From Succinatimonas sp. CAG:777 (GTDB lineage Bacteria > Pseudomonadota > Gammaproteobacteria > Enterobacterales > Succinivibrionaceae), in contig HF987944.1 in the NCBI GenBank assembly GCA_000431835.1, positions 29,810 through 57,326 on the forward strand: DNA of 27,517 nt, in the 5' to 3' direction. The translations under genes and the position numbers were made by a program. Each line of letters opens with the position of its first letter. Position 1 is the stretch's first letter. Under the pieces are notes generated by a model. That model did not search any database, was not told the origin of the DNA, and saw only the letters and a program-made list of their open reading frames with translations. Shown piece after piece: positions 1-7,335 of this stretch.

Positions 1-2
1 AG

Positions 3-653
3 CGTGAAGTAAAGAATGTAGGCTTCATTGTAGTTTCTACAGATAGAGGCTTATGTGGTGGTTTAAATATCAATCTGTTCCGCAAAATTGCTTTAAAAAT
101 GCAGGAATTTAGCAAACAGAATGTTGGTATTAAAGTTGTGCTTTTAGGTACAAAAGCATCTGGATACTTTAACCACAGCAATATTGATGTGATGGCTCAG
201 CAAGCTGGCTTTGGAGATGATCCAAAACCTGAAAAGCTTGTTGGAGCAATCAAAGTTATGACTGATGCCTTTTTGAAAGGTGAAGTTGATGCTATTTATT
301 TGGCATGCAACTCTTTCAAAAATACTATGGTTCAGATCCCAACTGTATCTCAGTTGTTACCACTTGTTCGCAGCGATGATGAAACAAGTAAACATCACTG
401 GGATTACTTGTATGAGCCTGAACCAGAATCAATCTTAAAAGTTGTGTTAGACCGTTATGTTGTACAGATGGTTTATCAAGCTGTATTAGAGAATCTAGCT
501 TCTGAGCAGGCAGCTCGTATGGTTGCTATGAAAGCCGCAACTGATAATGCTGAATCATTAGTTAGTGATTTACAGCTTGAATACAACAAGGCAAGACAAG
601 CAGGCATTACGATGGAATTAAACGACATCGTATCTGGTGCATCAGCGGTTTAA
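3..653 (+). CDS. atpG: ATP synthase F1 subunit gamma (5' truncated by window edge)
   Basis: Central rotor shaft of F1: it turns inside the alpha3-beta3 hexamer and couples proton flow through Fo to ATP synthesis at the inner face of the cytoplasmic membrane. The open frame runs from the first full codon of the window, so the start lies to the left. Before the first in-window methionine the frame already reads the gamma-family signature STDRGLCGGLN, which shows that the methionine at position 99 is internal. About 216 of the usual roughly 287 residues are present. The C-terminal helix ends with the family-like stretch ITMELNDIVSGASAV, which packs in the hexamer. It is followed 19 bases later by atpD, with a GAGAGGA ribosome binding site between, as expected in the atp operon. 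Identification is by sequence pattern and operon context. Confidence 0.97.
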   Translation, partial: REVKNVGFIVVSTDRGLCGGLNINLFRKIALKMQEFSKQNVGIKVVLLGTKASGYFNHSNIDVMAQQAGFGDDPKPEKLVGAIKVMTDAFLKGEVDAIYLACNSFKNTMVQIPTVSQLLPLVRSDDETSKHHWDYLYEPEPESILKVVLDRYVVQMVYQAVLENLASEQAARMVAMKAATDNAESLVSDLQLEYNKARQAGITMELNDIVSGASAV

Positions 654-672
654 TTGATGAGAGGATTTTAAA

Positions 673-2088
673 ATGGCTGAAACTTCAAATAGAGCTGGTG
701 AGAAAGGTACAATCGTACAGATCATCGGCGCTGTTGTTGATGTTGAGTTCCCTGAGGGCCATATTCCAGAGCTATATGATGCTCTAGATGTGAAGGGTGA
801 TGGTAAGAATCGTCCTGATTTGGTTCTTGAGGTTCAGCAGCAAATTGGTGGTGGTGTAGTTCGTTGCATTGCAATGGGTTCATCAGACGGTTTAAGCAGA
901 GGCTTAGAGGTTGTTAATACGGGGGCTGGTGTTAAAGTTCCTGTAGGTAGAGAGACCTTAGGACGTATTATGAACGTTTTAGGTCAGCCTGTTGATGAAA
1001 GAGGTCCTATTGGTGAGAAGGAAAAGTGGGTTATCCACCGTGCTGCACCAACATACTCAGAGCAGTCATCAACAACTGAGATCCTTGAAACCGGTATTAA
1101 GGTTATGGATCTTATCTGCCCATTCGCAAAAGGCGGTAAGGTAGGCTTATTCGGTGGTGCAGGTGTTGGTAAGACAGTTAACATGATGGAGCTTATTAAC
1201 AACATCGCTAAAGCTCACTCAGGTTTGTCTGTATTCACCGGTGTTGGTGAGCGTACTCGTGAGGGTAACGACTTCTATCATGAAATGCAGGAATCAAAGG
1301 TTATTGATAAAGTATCAATGATTTATGGTCAGATGAACGAACCACCAGGAAACCGTCTACGTGTTGCTTTAACAGGTTTGACTGTTGCAGAGAAGTTCCG
1401 TGACGAAGGCTTGGATGTGCTTCTGTTCATTGATAACATCTATCGTTATACCTTAGCTGGTACTGAGGTATCTGCACTGTTAGGAAGAATGCCTTCAGCT
1501 GTAGGTTACCAGCCAACTCTAGCTGAGGAAATGGGTGTTTTACAGGAGCGTATTGCTTCAACTAAGAAAGGTTCTATTACATCTGTTCAGGCTGTTTATG
1601 TTCCTGCTGATGACTTGACCGATCCTAGCCCTGCAACAACATTCGCTCACTTGGATGCAACCATCGTTCTATCAAGACAGATTGCTTCTTTAGGCATTTA
1701 CCCAGCTGTTGATCCTTTAGCTTCAACATCACGTCAGTTAGATCCTTATGTTGTTGGTAAAGAGCACTATGAAGTAGCTCGTGGTGTTCAGACTGTTCTA
1801 CAGCGTTACAAAGAATTGAAAGATATTATTGCAATTCTTGGTATGGATGAGTTATCTGAAGAAGACAAGCTTGTTGTAGCAAGAGCTCGTAAGGTTGAGA
1901 GATTCTTATCTCAGCCATTCAGTGTTGCTGAAGTATTCACCGGTTCTCCTGGTAAGTACGTACCACTAAAAGAAACTATCCGCGGATTCAAGGGTATTAT
2001 CGACGGTGAGTATGATAATCTTCCAGAGCAGGCATTCTACATGGTTGGTACTATCGACGAAGCTGTAGAAAAAGCTAAGAACTTATAA
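673..2088 (+). CDS. atpD: ATP synthase F1 subunit beta
   Basis: Catalytic subunit of F1 that binds ADP and phosphate and makes ATP. At 471 residues it is close to the usual length (460 in E. coli) with a slightly longer N-terminus. Visible motifs: Walker A GGAGVGKT at residues 161-168, the catalytic GER glutamate at about 193, the strand LLFIDNIYRYT at 250-260, and the DELSEED loop at 392-398 that contacts gamma. The start ATG has GAGAGGA just upstream. It lies between gamma and epsilon genes in the standard atp order. Codon use is the most regular in the window, as expected of a highly expressed gene. There is no sign of truncation. The short antisense frame at 984-1205 is a shadow of this gene. 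Confidence 0.99.
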   Translation: MAETSNRAGEKGTIVQIIGAVVDVEFPEGHIPELYDALDVKGDGKNRPDLVLEVQQQIGGGVVRCIAMGSSDGLSRGLEVVNTGAGVKVPVGRETLGRIMNVLGQPVDERGPIGEKEKWVIHRAAPTYSEQSSTTEILETGIKVMDLICPFAKGGKVGLFGGAGVGKTVNMMELINNIAKAHSGLSVFTGVGERTREGNDFYHEMQESKVIDKVSMIYGQMNEPPGNRLRVALTGLTVAEKFRDEGLDVLLFIDNIYRYTLAGTEVSALLGRMPSAVGYQPTLAEEMGVLQERIASTKKGSITSVQAVYVPADDLTDPSPATTFAHLDATIVLSRQIASLGIYPAVDPLASTSRQLDPYVVGKEHYEVARGVQTVLQRYKELKDIIAILGMDELSEEDKLVVARARKVERFLSQPFSVAEVFTGSPGKYVPLKETIRGFKGIIDGEYDNLPEQAFYMVGTIDEAVEKAKNL

Positions 2089-2103
2089 TTAAAGGGGTGA
2101 AAA

Positions 2104-2532
2104 ATGGATTCTATATCATTCCATTTGGACGTAATTAGTGGTGTCGGAAGCCTATATTCTGGTTCTGTAAAGTCTGTAAGAGTTACAGGTTCAGAAGGTG
2201 AAATGGGCATCAGATACGGTCATACTCCTTTGTTAACAACAATCAAAACTGGTATGGTATCTCTGATCGACTCTCAGGATAAAGAAGATCAGATTTACTT
2301 AGCTGGCGGTGTGTTGGAAGTTCAACCTGATTCTGTAACCATCTTGGCTGATACCGCTTTAAGAGCAGATGACATCGATGAAGCAAAGGCTCAAGAAGCA
2401 ATTAAGGTTGCCAAAGAATCAATCGCAAATCATGGTACAGGCGATGCAGATTATGCTCATGCATTATCTCGTTTGGCTGATGCTATGGCTCGATTGAAGG
2501 TTGTTGAAACAGCAAGAAATAGAAGACGATAA
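2104..2532 (+). CDS. atpC: ATP synthase F1 subunit epsilon
   Basis: Regulatory subunit of the F1 central stalk: the N-terminal beta sandwich joins gamma to the c-ring and the C-terminal helices can inhibit ATP hydrolysis. At 142 residues it is near the usual 135-140. The N-terminal part carries the family pattern FHLDVISGVGSLYSG and GEMGIRYGHTPLLT. The C-terminal third is the alanine- and charge-rich helical hairpin (residues about 95-142). It begins 15 bases after atpD behind an AAGGGGTGA ribosome binding site and is the last gene of the operon, since a strong terminator follows within 20 bases and the next gene faces the other way. Confidence 0.97.
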   Translation: MDSISFHLDVISGVGSLYSGSVKSVRVTGSEGEMGIRYGHTPLLTTIKTGMVSLIDSQDKEDQIYLAGGVLEVQPDSVTILADTALRADDIDEAKAQEAIKVAKESIANHGTGDADYAHALSRLADAMARLKVVETARNRRR

Positions 2533-2551
2533 TTCAGGTCTTTTATTGAAG

Positions 2552-2577
2552 AACGGCCCTTAAAGGGCCGTTTGTTT
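2552..2577 (+). terminator. Rho-independent terminator of the atp operon
   Basis: Nine-base-pair stem AACGGCCCT/AGGGCCGTT (2552-2560 with 2564-2572) around a TAA loop, followed by TTTGTTT. It lies 19 bases after the atpC stop and between convergent atpC and rsmD. The minus-strand side lacks a clean T-run, so it mainly serves atpC. Confidence 0.9.
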
Positions 2578-2591
2578 AGGTAAATCGGTAA

Positions 2592-3164
2592 TTAGAATAA
2601 AAGCTTACTTTTTGTCCATAAAGAGTATTTTGACTGACCAGCATTCTCCTCGCGAATAATTTCATAACCTGGAACAATCTTATTAGAGCCGTTTCTCATT
2701 TCAACATAGATTAAAGAATCGTCATCGATTAAATTTTTATCTAACAGTTTTTCAAGTACTTTCTCATAACTGTCTAATTTATAAGGAGGATCAATAAATA
2801 CAATATTAAAGGTTGAGCTTACATTGTCTAAAAAGTGAAGAGCATCATCATTGATTACATGAATTTCATCATAACTCATGCTTTTTGCAATTTCTTTTAA
2901 ATTAGAACTGTTATCTTTGTCTAATTCAACTAAAGTTACGTCTTTAGCTCCTCTTGAATAGGCTTCTAAACCTAAAGCGCCAGAACCAGCAAACAAATCT
3001 AAGACTTTTGCATTACCTAAAGAATCTTTTATCCAAGAAAAAATAGTTTCTCTTACTCTTGAAGGTGTAGGTCTTAAACCTTCGACGTCTAGCACTGGTA
3101 ATAGTTTTCCTTTAAATTTACCACCAAGAATTCGCACATCATTTTCGTAAGTATTGTTCTTCAT
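2592..3164 (-). CDS. rsmD: 16S rRNA (guanine966-N2)-methyltransferase RsmD
   Basis: Methylates guanine 966 of 16S rRNA in the small ribosomal subunit using S-adenosylmethionine. Starting at the ATG at 3164, the protein has 190 residues, close to the family's 190-200. The N-terminus then begins MKNNTYENDVRILGGKFKGK, matching the family pattern RIIGGxxxGRxLP. The glycine-rich cofactor loop LDLFAGSGALGLEA is at residues 55-68 and the catalytic DPPY tetrad at 125-128. An upstream in-frame ATG at 3242 would add 26 residues with no family counterpart and would run over the probable ftsY promoter, so I prefer 3164, although its ribosome binding site is weak. It is divergent from ftsY, the same pairing as in E. 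coli. Confidence 0.93.
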   Translation of the reverse strand: MKNNTYENDVRILGGKFKGKLLPVLDVEGLRPTPSRVRETIFSWIKDSLGNAKVLDLFAGSGALGLEAYSRGAKDVTLVELDKDNSSNLKEIAKSMSYDEIHVINDDALHFLDNVSSTFNIVFIDPPYKLDSYEKVLEKLLDKNLIDDDSLIYVEMRNGSNKIVPGYEIIREENAGQSKYSLWTKSKLLF

Positions 3165-3210
3165 ATGTAAACCACGATAGCTTGTATTAAAAAGGCTTAA
3201 ATTCTCAAAA

Positions 3211-3238
3211 TGAAATGAATTTGGAATTAGTCTATAAT
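3211..3238 (+). promoter_or_regulatory. Possible ftsY promoter
   Basis: A perfect TATAAT at 3233-3238 lies 43 bases before the ftsY ATG. Only a poor -35 (TGAAAT at 3211-3216, 16-base spacer) is visible, so this rests on the -10 element and its position in the divergent rsmD/ftsY gap. Confidence 0.4.
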
Positions 3239-3281
3239 GCATGAGAATATCACATTGTAATAAATAAATTTGGGTAAAAAT

Positions 3282-4505
3282 ATGGGTATTTTTTCTATTT
3301 TTTCAAAAAAAAATAAAGATGAATCATCAGAAATTAAGAAAAATGAAGAATCTGTAAAAGTACAAACTAATGATGATGTTTTATCAGAAAATAAAGAGAA
3401 AATAGTATCTGATTACGAGGCTACATCATCAGACTCTGAAAACAATAAAGAATCCAATGAAACTAATATAGTTGAAGATTCCTTAATCAATAGCAACAAA
3501 GATGAAAAGTTAGATAAACAAGAAGAAAAGTTGGTAGATGTTAAAGAATGTGTAAGTACTGAGAATGATAATAAAGAGCCTGACGAGCCTAAAAAAGAAA
3601 AAGTATCCTTCTTTGAAAGATTAAAGAGAACTAGAGAAAATTTAGCTTTTGGTATTGGTGCTTTAGTAACCGGTAAAAAGATTAATGAAGAGTTGTATGA
3701 AGACTTAGAAACATCTCTTTTAACAGCAGATTTAGGTGTAGATACCACCAATAATATTATTGAAAGACTAAGAGAAGAGTCAAAAATTAAAGAATTAAGA
3801 GATGCTGGTGCTTTAAAGAATAATTTAAAGAACATCCTAAAGGACATCTTAGCTCCTTGTAGCGAGCATCTTAAAGTCGAAAAACAAGGTGATCTTCCTT
3901 TTGTAATCTTAATGGTAGGTGTAAATGGAGCTGGTAAGACCACTACCATAGGAAAACTTGCTTTGAAATACAAAGCTCAAGGTAAAAAAGTTATGCTCGC
4001 AGCTGGTGATACTTTCAGAGCTGCAGCTGTAGAACAGTTAAAGGAATGGGGAAACAGAACAGACACACCTGTTATCTCACAGCCAACTGGTTCAGACAGT
4101 GCATCTGTTATTTTTGATGCTTTAACTTCAGCAAAAGCTCATAACGCTGACGTTTTAATTTGTGATACTGCAGGAAGACTTCAAAATAAAGACAATTTAA
4201 TGGAAGAATTAAAGAAAATTGTCCGTGTGATGAAGAAAATTGATGAAAATGTACCAAATGAAGTGATGTTGGTACTGGATGCTACTACAGGACAGAATGC
4301 TGTATCTCAAATGAAGATCTTTGGTCAAGCCGTTAATGTAACAGGGCTTTGCTTAACTAAGTTAGATGGAACTGCAAAAGGCGGTGTGGTCTTTGCTTTA
4401 GCAGATAAGTTTAAAGTTCCTTTAAGATATGTCGGTATTGGTGAAAAATCAGAAGATCTAAGAGAATTTGATATTGACTCTTTTGTGGACGCTTTATTCG
4501 ACTAA
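3282..4505 (+). CDS. ftsY: Signal recognition particle receptor FtsY
   Basis: GTPase that docks the SRP (Ffh)-ribosome complex at the cytoplasmic membrane so that membrane proteins are inserted co-translationally. With the ATG at 3282 the protein has 407 residues. It begins MGIFSIFSKK, a short amphipathic membrane-binding helix, followed by an acidic, lysine/glutamate/serine-rich A domain to about residue 107. The helical N domain spans about 110-200. The G domain has the P-loop GVNGAGKTTT at 213-222, DTFRAAAVEQL at 243-253, DTAGR at 295-299 and TKLDGTAKGG at 359-368. A TTG four codons earlier (3270) is possible, but the ATG has GGG eight bases upstream and gives the more natural N-terminus. 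It is divergent from rsmD and followed by rpoH, with ftsE and ftsX missing from the usual order. Confidence 0.97.
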   Translation: MGIFSIFSKKNKDESSEIKKNEESVKVQTNDDVLSENKEKIVSDYEATSSDSENNKESNETNIVEDSLINSNKDEKLDKQEEKLVDVKECVSTENDNKEPDEPKKEKVSFFERLKRTRENLAFGIGALVTGKKINEELYEDLETSLLTADLGVDTTNNIIERLREESKIKELRDAGALKNNLKNILKDILAPCSEHLKVEKQGDLPFVILMVGVNGAGKTTTIGKLALKYKAQGKKVMLAAGDTFRAAAVEQLKEWGNRTDTPVISQPTGSDSASVIFDALTSAKAHNADVLICDTAGRLQNKDNLMEELKKIVRVMKKIDENVPNEVMLVLDATTGQNAVSQMKIFGQAVNVTGLCLTKLDGTAKGGVVFALADKFKVPLRYVGIGEKSEDLREFDIDSFVDALFD

Positions 4506-4548
4506 AAATCGATAGATTTTATTGCATAATAAAAAGTTACTGGTACTT

Positions 4549-4559
4549 GCCCATATAAT
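4549..4559 (+). promoter_or_regulatory. Probable rpoH promoter -10 region
   Basis: A perfect TATAAT (4554-4559) lies 28 bases before the rpoH ATG. No good -35 is found at 16-18 bases. The overlapping string GCCCATATA (4549-4557) also resembles the sigma-32 -10 consensus CCCCATNTA, but no CTTGAAA is present upstream. Confidence 0.5.
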
Positions 4560-4587
4560 GTTAACTACAAAGCAAGTGAAGTAGTAA

Positions 4588-5562
4588 ATGAAAGATCAGA
4601 ATAAACAAGAAACAGTGGGAATGTTAGCTCCCGTTGGAAATATAGACAGCTATGTAAAGGCCATAAATCAGGTTCCTATGTTGGAGCCTGAGGATGAGCG
4701 TACCTTGGCTAAAAGGTTACGTGATTATGGTGATATTGAAGCTGCTAGAAAATTGATCTTGTCCCACTTACGTTTGGTAGTAAGTATTGCTCGCAGTTAT
4801 TCTGGATACGGTTTACCTGTAGCTGATTTAATTCAGGAAGGTAATATTGGTCTAATGAAAGCAGTAAAACACTTTGATCCAGATGCTGGTGCAAGATTGG
4901 CTGCTTTCGCTGTACCTTGGATAAAATCTGAAATCCACGATTATGTAATTAAAAACTGGAGAGTAGTAAAAGTTGCTACTACCAAGGCTCAAAGAAAGCT
5001 GTTCTTTAAGTTGAGACAGAATAAAAAGCGTTTGGGCTGGTTTACAGAAAAAGAACGTGAAAATGTAGCTGATGATTTAGGTGTTTCACCTAATGATGTA
5101 GCTGAAATGGAGACTCGTTTATCAGGTCAAGATATTGGCTTTGATATGTCAGCTGACGATGATAGTGACAATTCACAGTTACCTTTATTAGCTCCTGCCT
5201 CATATCTTGAAGATGAAAATTCAAATTTTGCCAAGAATTTTGAAAATCGAGATTACCAAACATACGAGCTTGAGAGATTGTCTAAGGCTTTGCAGTCTCT
5301 AGATGAAAGATCTCGTTATATTATTAAAAGGAGATGGCTTGATGATAATAAAGCAACTTTACAGGAACTATCTGATGAATTAAAGGTCTCTGTAGAGCGA
5401 GTAAGACAAATTGAAAACGCATCCTTAAAGAAAATCAAATCTCAGATATTAACAAGCAACAGTGATTGCTTGGCTCTAGAAATCAAGAACACTGATGTGA
5501 CAGTAGACAAAGAAACAAATATCAAAAAAGAGAAAAAGTCTCTAAAAATAAAGAATAGCTAA
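4588..5562 (+). CDS. rpoH: RNA polymerase heat-shock sigma factor RpoH (sigma-32)
   Basis: Directs RNA polymerase to heat-shock promoters (chaperones, proteases). Region 2 shows EAARKLILSHLRLVVSIAR (residues 51-69), the DLIQEGNIGLMKAVKHFD core-binding helix (80-97) and the -10 recognition segment RLAAFAVPWIKSEIHDYV (103-120). The RpoH box, which separates this family from RpoD and RpoS, is QRKLFFKLRQ at 135-144. Region 4 ends in a helix-turn-helix at about 256-285. At 324 residues it is some 40 longer than the E. coli protein (284). The extra length is a lysine-rich, polar C-terminal tail after about residue 288, plus an acidic stretch at 188-212. It follows ftsY with its own promoter. Confidence 0.96.
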   Translation: MKDQNKQETVGMLAPVGNIDSYVKAINQVPMLEPEDERTLAKRLRDYGDIEAARKLILSHLRLVVSIARSYSGYGLPVADLIQEGNIGLMKAVKHFDPDAGARLAAFAVPWIKSEIHDYVIKNWRVVKVATTKAQRKLFFKLRQNKKRLGWFTEKERENVADDLGVSPNDVAEMETRLSGQDIGFDMSADDDSDNSQLPLLAPASYLEDENSNFAKNFENRDYQTYELERLSKALQSLDERSRYIIKRRWLDDNKATLQELSDELKVSVERVRQIENASLKKIKSQILTSNSDCLALEIKNTDVTVDKETNIKKEKKSLKIKNS

Positions 5563-5627
5563 ATTAGCTTTCGTTTTGTCTAGCTGTTGTCAAAAATCAA
5601 ATCTAACGATCATCATTAAAATTTCTG

Positions 5628-5659
5628 TTAACAATAAATGGCACATTTGTTGCTATAAT
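5628..5659 (+). promoter_or_regulatory. Sigma-70 promoter (extended -10) of the kdsC-lpt-rpoN operon
   Basis: TATAAT at 5654-5659 is preceded directly by TGC, giving an extended -10 (TGnTATAAT). TTAACA at 5628-5633 matches TTGACA in five of six positions, but the spacer is 20 bases. An extended -10 can tolerate this. It lies 29 bases before the kdsC ATG. Confidence 0.65.
5639..5654 (+). promoter_or_regulatory. Putative sigma-54 (-24/-12) promoter ahead of the kdsC-lpt-rpoN operon
   Basis: TGGCAC (5639-5644), five bases, then TTGCT (5650-5654). This matches the sigma-54 consensus TGGCAC-N5-TTGCW at every specified position, with the required ten bases between GG and GC. Its -12 element is built from the same bases as the extended -10 of the sigma-70 promoter. 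It is the only perfect match I found in the window, and the operon it precedes encodes sigma-54. Function is inferred. Confidence 0.5.
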
Positions 5660-5688
5660 AGGTTAAAAGAGATTTTTAGGGTCTATAT

Positions 5689-6252
5689 ATGCTTAAAGTA
5701 AATACTTGTTACGGAAGAGTAGATTCAGAATTACTATCAAGATTGTCATCAATAAAGCTGTTAGCTTTTGATGTTGATGGCACCATTACTGATGGTGGTA
5801 TCTACTATGATAATAAAGATATTGAACTTAAAAAATTCAATGTAAAAGATGGATTTGGCATAGTAGCTTTACACAAAGAAGGCATTGAGTGTGCTGTAAT
5901 TACAGGAAGAAGTGCTCCTTTAACTGAACGCCGTATGGCAGATTTACATGTAAGTCATGTAATTCAAGGAGAAATGAACAAAGGCATTGCTCTTACAAAA
6001 TTATGTGAGAAATTGAATATTGGCACTGATGAAGTAGTATGTATCGGTGATGATTTGAATGATATGCCAATGTTCAGATTAGCAGGTGTAGTAGTTTGTC
6101 CTAAAGATGCTCACCCATTTATTAAAAAAATTGCAGATTACATTACTGTAACTGAAGGCGGAAAAGGTGCTGTTAGAGAATTATGTGACCTTATTCTGAT
6201 CTCTAAAGGTGTTTTAAACGCAGATGGCGGTTTTGCTGATGAGCGTTACTAA
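5689..6252 (+). CDS. kdsC: 3-deoxy-D-manno-octulosonate 8-phosphate phosphatase KdsC
   Basis: Removes phosphate from Kdo-8-phosphate to give Kdo, the sugar that joins lipid A to the LPS core. It is a small HAD-superfamily enzyme of 187 residues, the usual length (188 in E. coli), without a cap domain. Motif I is FDVDGTITDG at residues 27-36, with the nucleophile Asp28 and general acid Asp30. Motif II is the TGRSAPLTERR segment, and motif IV is the GDDLNDMPMF segment that binds magnesium. It is first in the operon, 29 bases behind an overlapping sigma-70/sigma-54 promoter, and overlaps the start of lptC by 14 bases. kdsD, which precedes it in E. coli, is not in the window. Confidence 0.96.
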   Translation: MLKVNTCYGRVDSELLSRLSSIKLLAFDVDGTITDGGIYYDNKDIELKKFNVKDGFGIVALHKEGIECAVITGRSAPLTERRMADLHVSHVIQGEMNKGIALTKLCEKLNIGTDEVVCIGDDLNDMPMFRLAGVVVCPKDAHPFIKKIADYITVTEGGKGAVRELCDLILISKGVLNADGGFADERY

Positions 6253-6808
6253 AAGATCAATTATTCTAGCTTTATTATTTTTAATATTAGCTGTCGGTAT
6301 TTATGTTTACTCTACTATGGTAGGTAAGAAAGAGGTGTCTGATGTAAGCCAGTTGCCAACTTTTATTGCAACAGATACTGAAGGTGCAGTTTATGACAAA
6401 AATGGTAGGGTAATTAGAACATTGGTTTCAACTAAGACCACATATTTTGATAATAAAACACTTTATCTTTTTGAAAATCCACTGATTAGTTCATATTCTT
6501 ATAAGAATAACAAGATAGAACTGTGGCACATGAAAGGAAAAAAAGGACACATGATTACAGATAAATCAGCTTTCATAAGCGATAATGTCCTAATTTATCC
6601 TGGCTTTGAAGATTCAGCTATTAAAAGAGCTACAGCTGATTACCTAAATTATGACTTTGGTCTAAATATGGTTACTTCTGAAGATCTAGTAAATATTTAC
6701 GGAAACGATTTTTTTACAACTGGCAAAAAGTTTAGTTTTGACTTAAATTCAAATGTTCTCAAATATAAAGGAAACCCAAATGCTACATATTATCCGCAGA
6801 GTAGGTAG
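6239..6808 (+). CDS. lptC: LPS export ABC transporter periplasmic protein LptC
   Basis: Membrane-anchored bridge component that accepts LPS from LptB2FG and hands it to LptA. With the ATG at 6239, which has GGCGG upstream, the protein has 189 residues. A single N-terminal membrane helix (residues about 6-26, rich in I, L and A) precedes a periplasmic beta-jellyroll. The family's spacing of short strands can be seen around TDTEGAVYDKNGRV and YLFENPLISSY. An upstream in-frame ATG at 6224 has no ribosome binding site. The gene overlaps the end of kdsC by 14 bases and the start of lptA by 29 bases, which implies translational coupling. The family is poorly conserved, so the call leans on its place between kdsC and lptA together with topology and size (191 residues in E. 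coli). Confidence 0.9.
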   Translation: MSVTKRSIILALLFLILAVGIYVYSTMVGKKEVSDVSQLPTFIATDTEGAVYDKNGRVIRTLVSTKTTYFDNKTLYLFENPLISSYSYKNNKIELWHMKGKKGHMITDKSAFISDNVLIYPGFEDSAIKRATADYLNYDFGLNMVTSEDLVNIYGNDFFTTGKKFSFDLNSNVLKYKGNPNATYYPQSR

Positions 6809-7325
6809 TTTTCACTTAAGTGTACTCTTACTTTCATTGTTATCATGTCAAGCAATTGCTCTTGATAATGATACAGAGCAACCTTTAAATATTGTGTCAA
6901 AAGAGCAGATTGCAGACTTTAACAGTAATAAGGCTATCTTCCTTGAGAACGTTGTAGCAACACAGGGAACTATTGAAGTTCATGCTGATAAAGCTGAAAT
7001 TACAAGAGATTCTAATGATCAACTAGAAGAGATCGTTGCTTACGGAAAGCCTGCAACTTACAAACAGTTACAGGAGAATGGAAAGATCATTCATTCTCAG
7101 TCATCAATTATTCACTACCTTCCTAAGAAAAATTTACTGATCCTTATTGGTAGAGCAACCATTTGGCAAGAGAATTCTCACGTCGATGGTGAGCGAATTG
7201 AATATAACACTGTTACAAAACAACTTAAGGCTACTAATGAAAATAGCCAGGATGGAAGAGTACAGAGTACCTTTATTCCTCAAGAGTTAAAGAGTGACGG
7301 TAACAAAGATAAGAATCAAAAGTAA
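6780..7325 (+). CDS. lptA: Lipopolysaccharide transport periplasmic protein LptA
   Basis: Forms the periplasmic bridge along which LPS travels from LptC to the outer-membrane LptD/E. The ATG at 6780 is chosen because AAAGGA lies eight bases upstream. The upstream ATG at 6753 has none. The 181-residue product starts with a Sec signal peptide: positive MLHIIRRVG, a hydrophobic stretch, and a likely cut after SCQAIA near residue 27. The OstA-like beta-jellyroll follows, with the typical N-terminal strand PLNIVSKEQIADFNSNKAI and VVATQGTIEVHADKAEI. The charged C-terminal tail (KSDGNKDKNQK) lies outside the fold. Its first nine codons and ribosome binding site sit inside lptC. Confidence 0.93.
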   Translation: MLHIIRRVGSFHLSVLLLSLLSCQAIALDNDTEQPLNIVSKEQIADFNSNKAIFLENVVATQGTIEVHADKAEITRDSNDQLEEIVAYGKPATYKQLQENGKIIHSQSSIIHYLPKKNLLILIGRATIWQENSHVDGERIEYNTVTKQLKATNENSQDGRVQSTFIPQELKSDGNKDKNQK

Positions 7326-7335
7326 ATAGGTTGAT

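Noticed and set aside
3165..3242. Upstream ATG extending RsmD by 26 residues
   Set aside because: The extension has no family counterpart and runs over the probable ftsY -10; the ATG at 3164 gives the normal N-terminus.
3413..3973. Long minus-strand frame (186 codons) inside ftsY
   Set aside because: It is antisense to the conserved FtsY G domain and rich in Ser/Leu, typical of a shadow of a Glu/Lys-rich gene.
4505..4520. AAAATC/GATTTT hairpin after ftsY as a terminator
   Set aside because: It has only six AT-rich pairs overlapping the stop codon, which is too weak to call.
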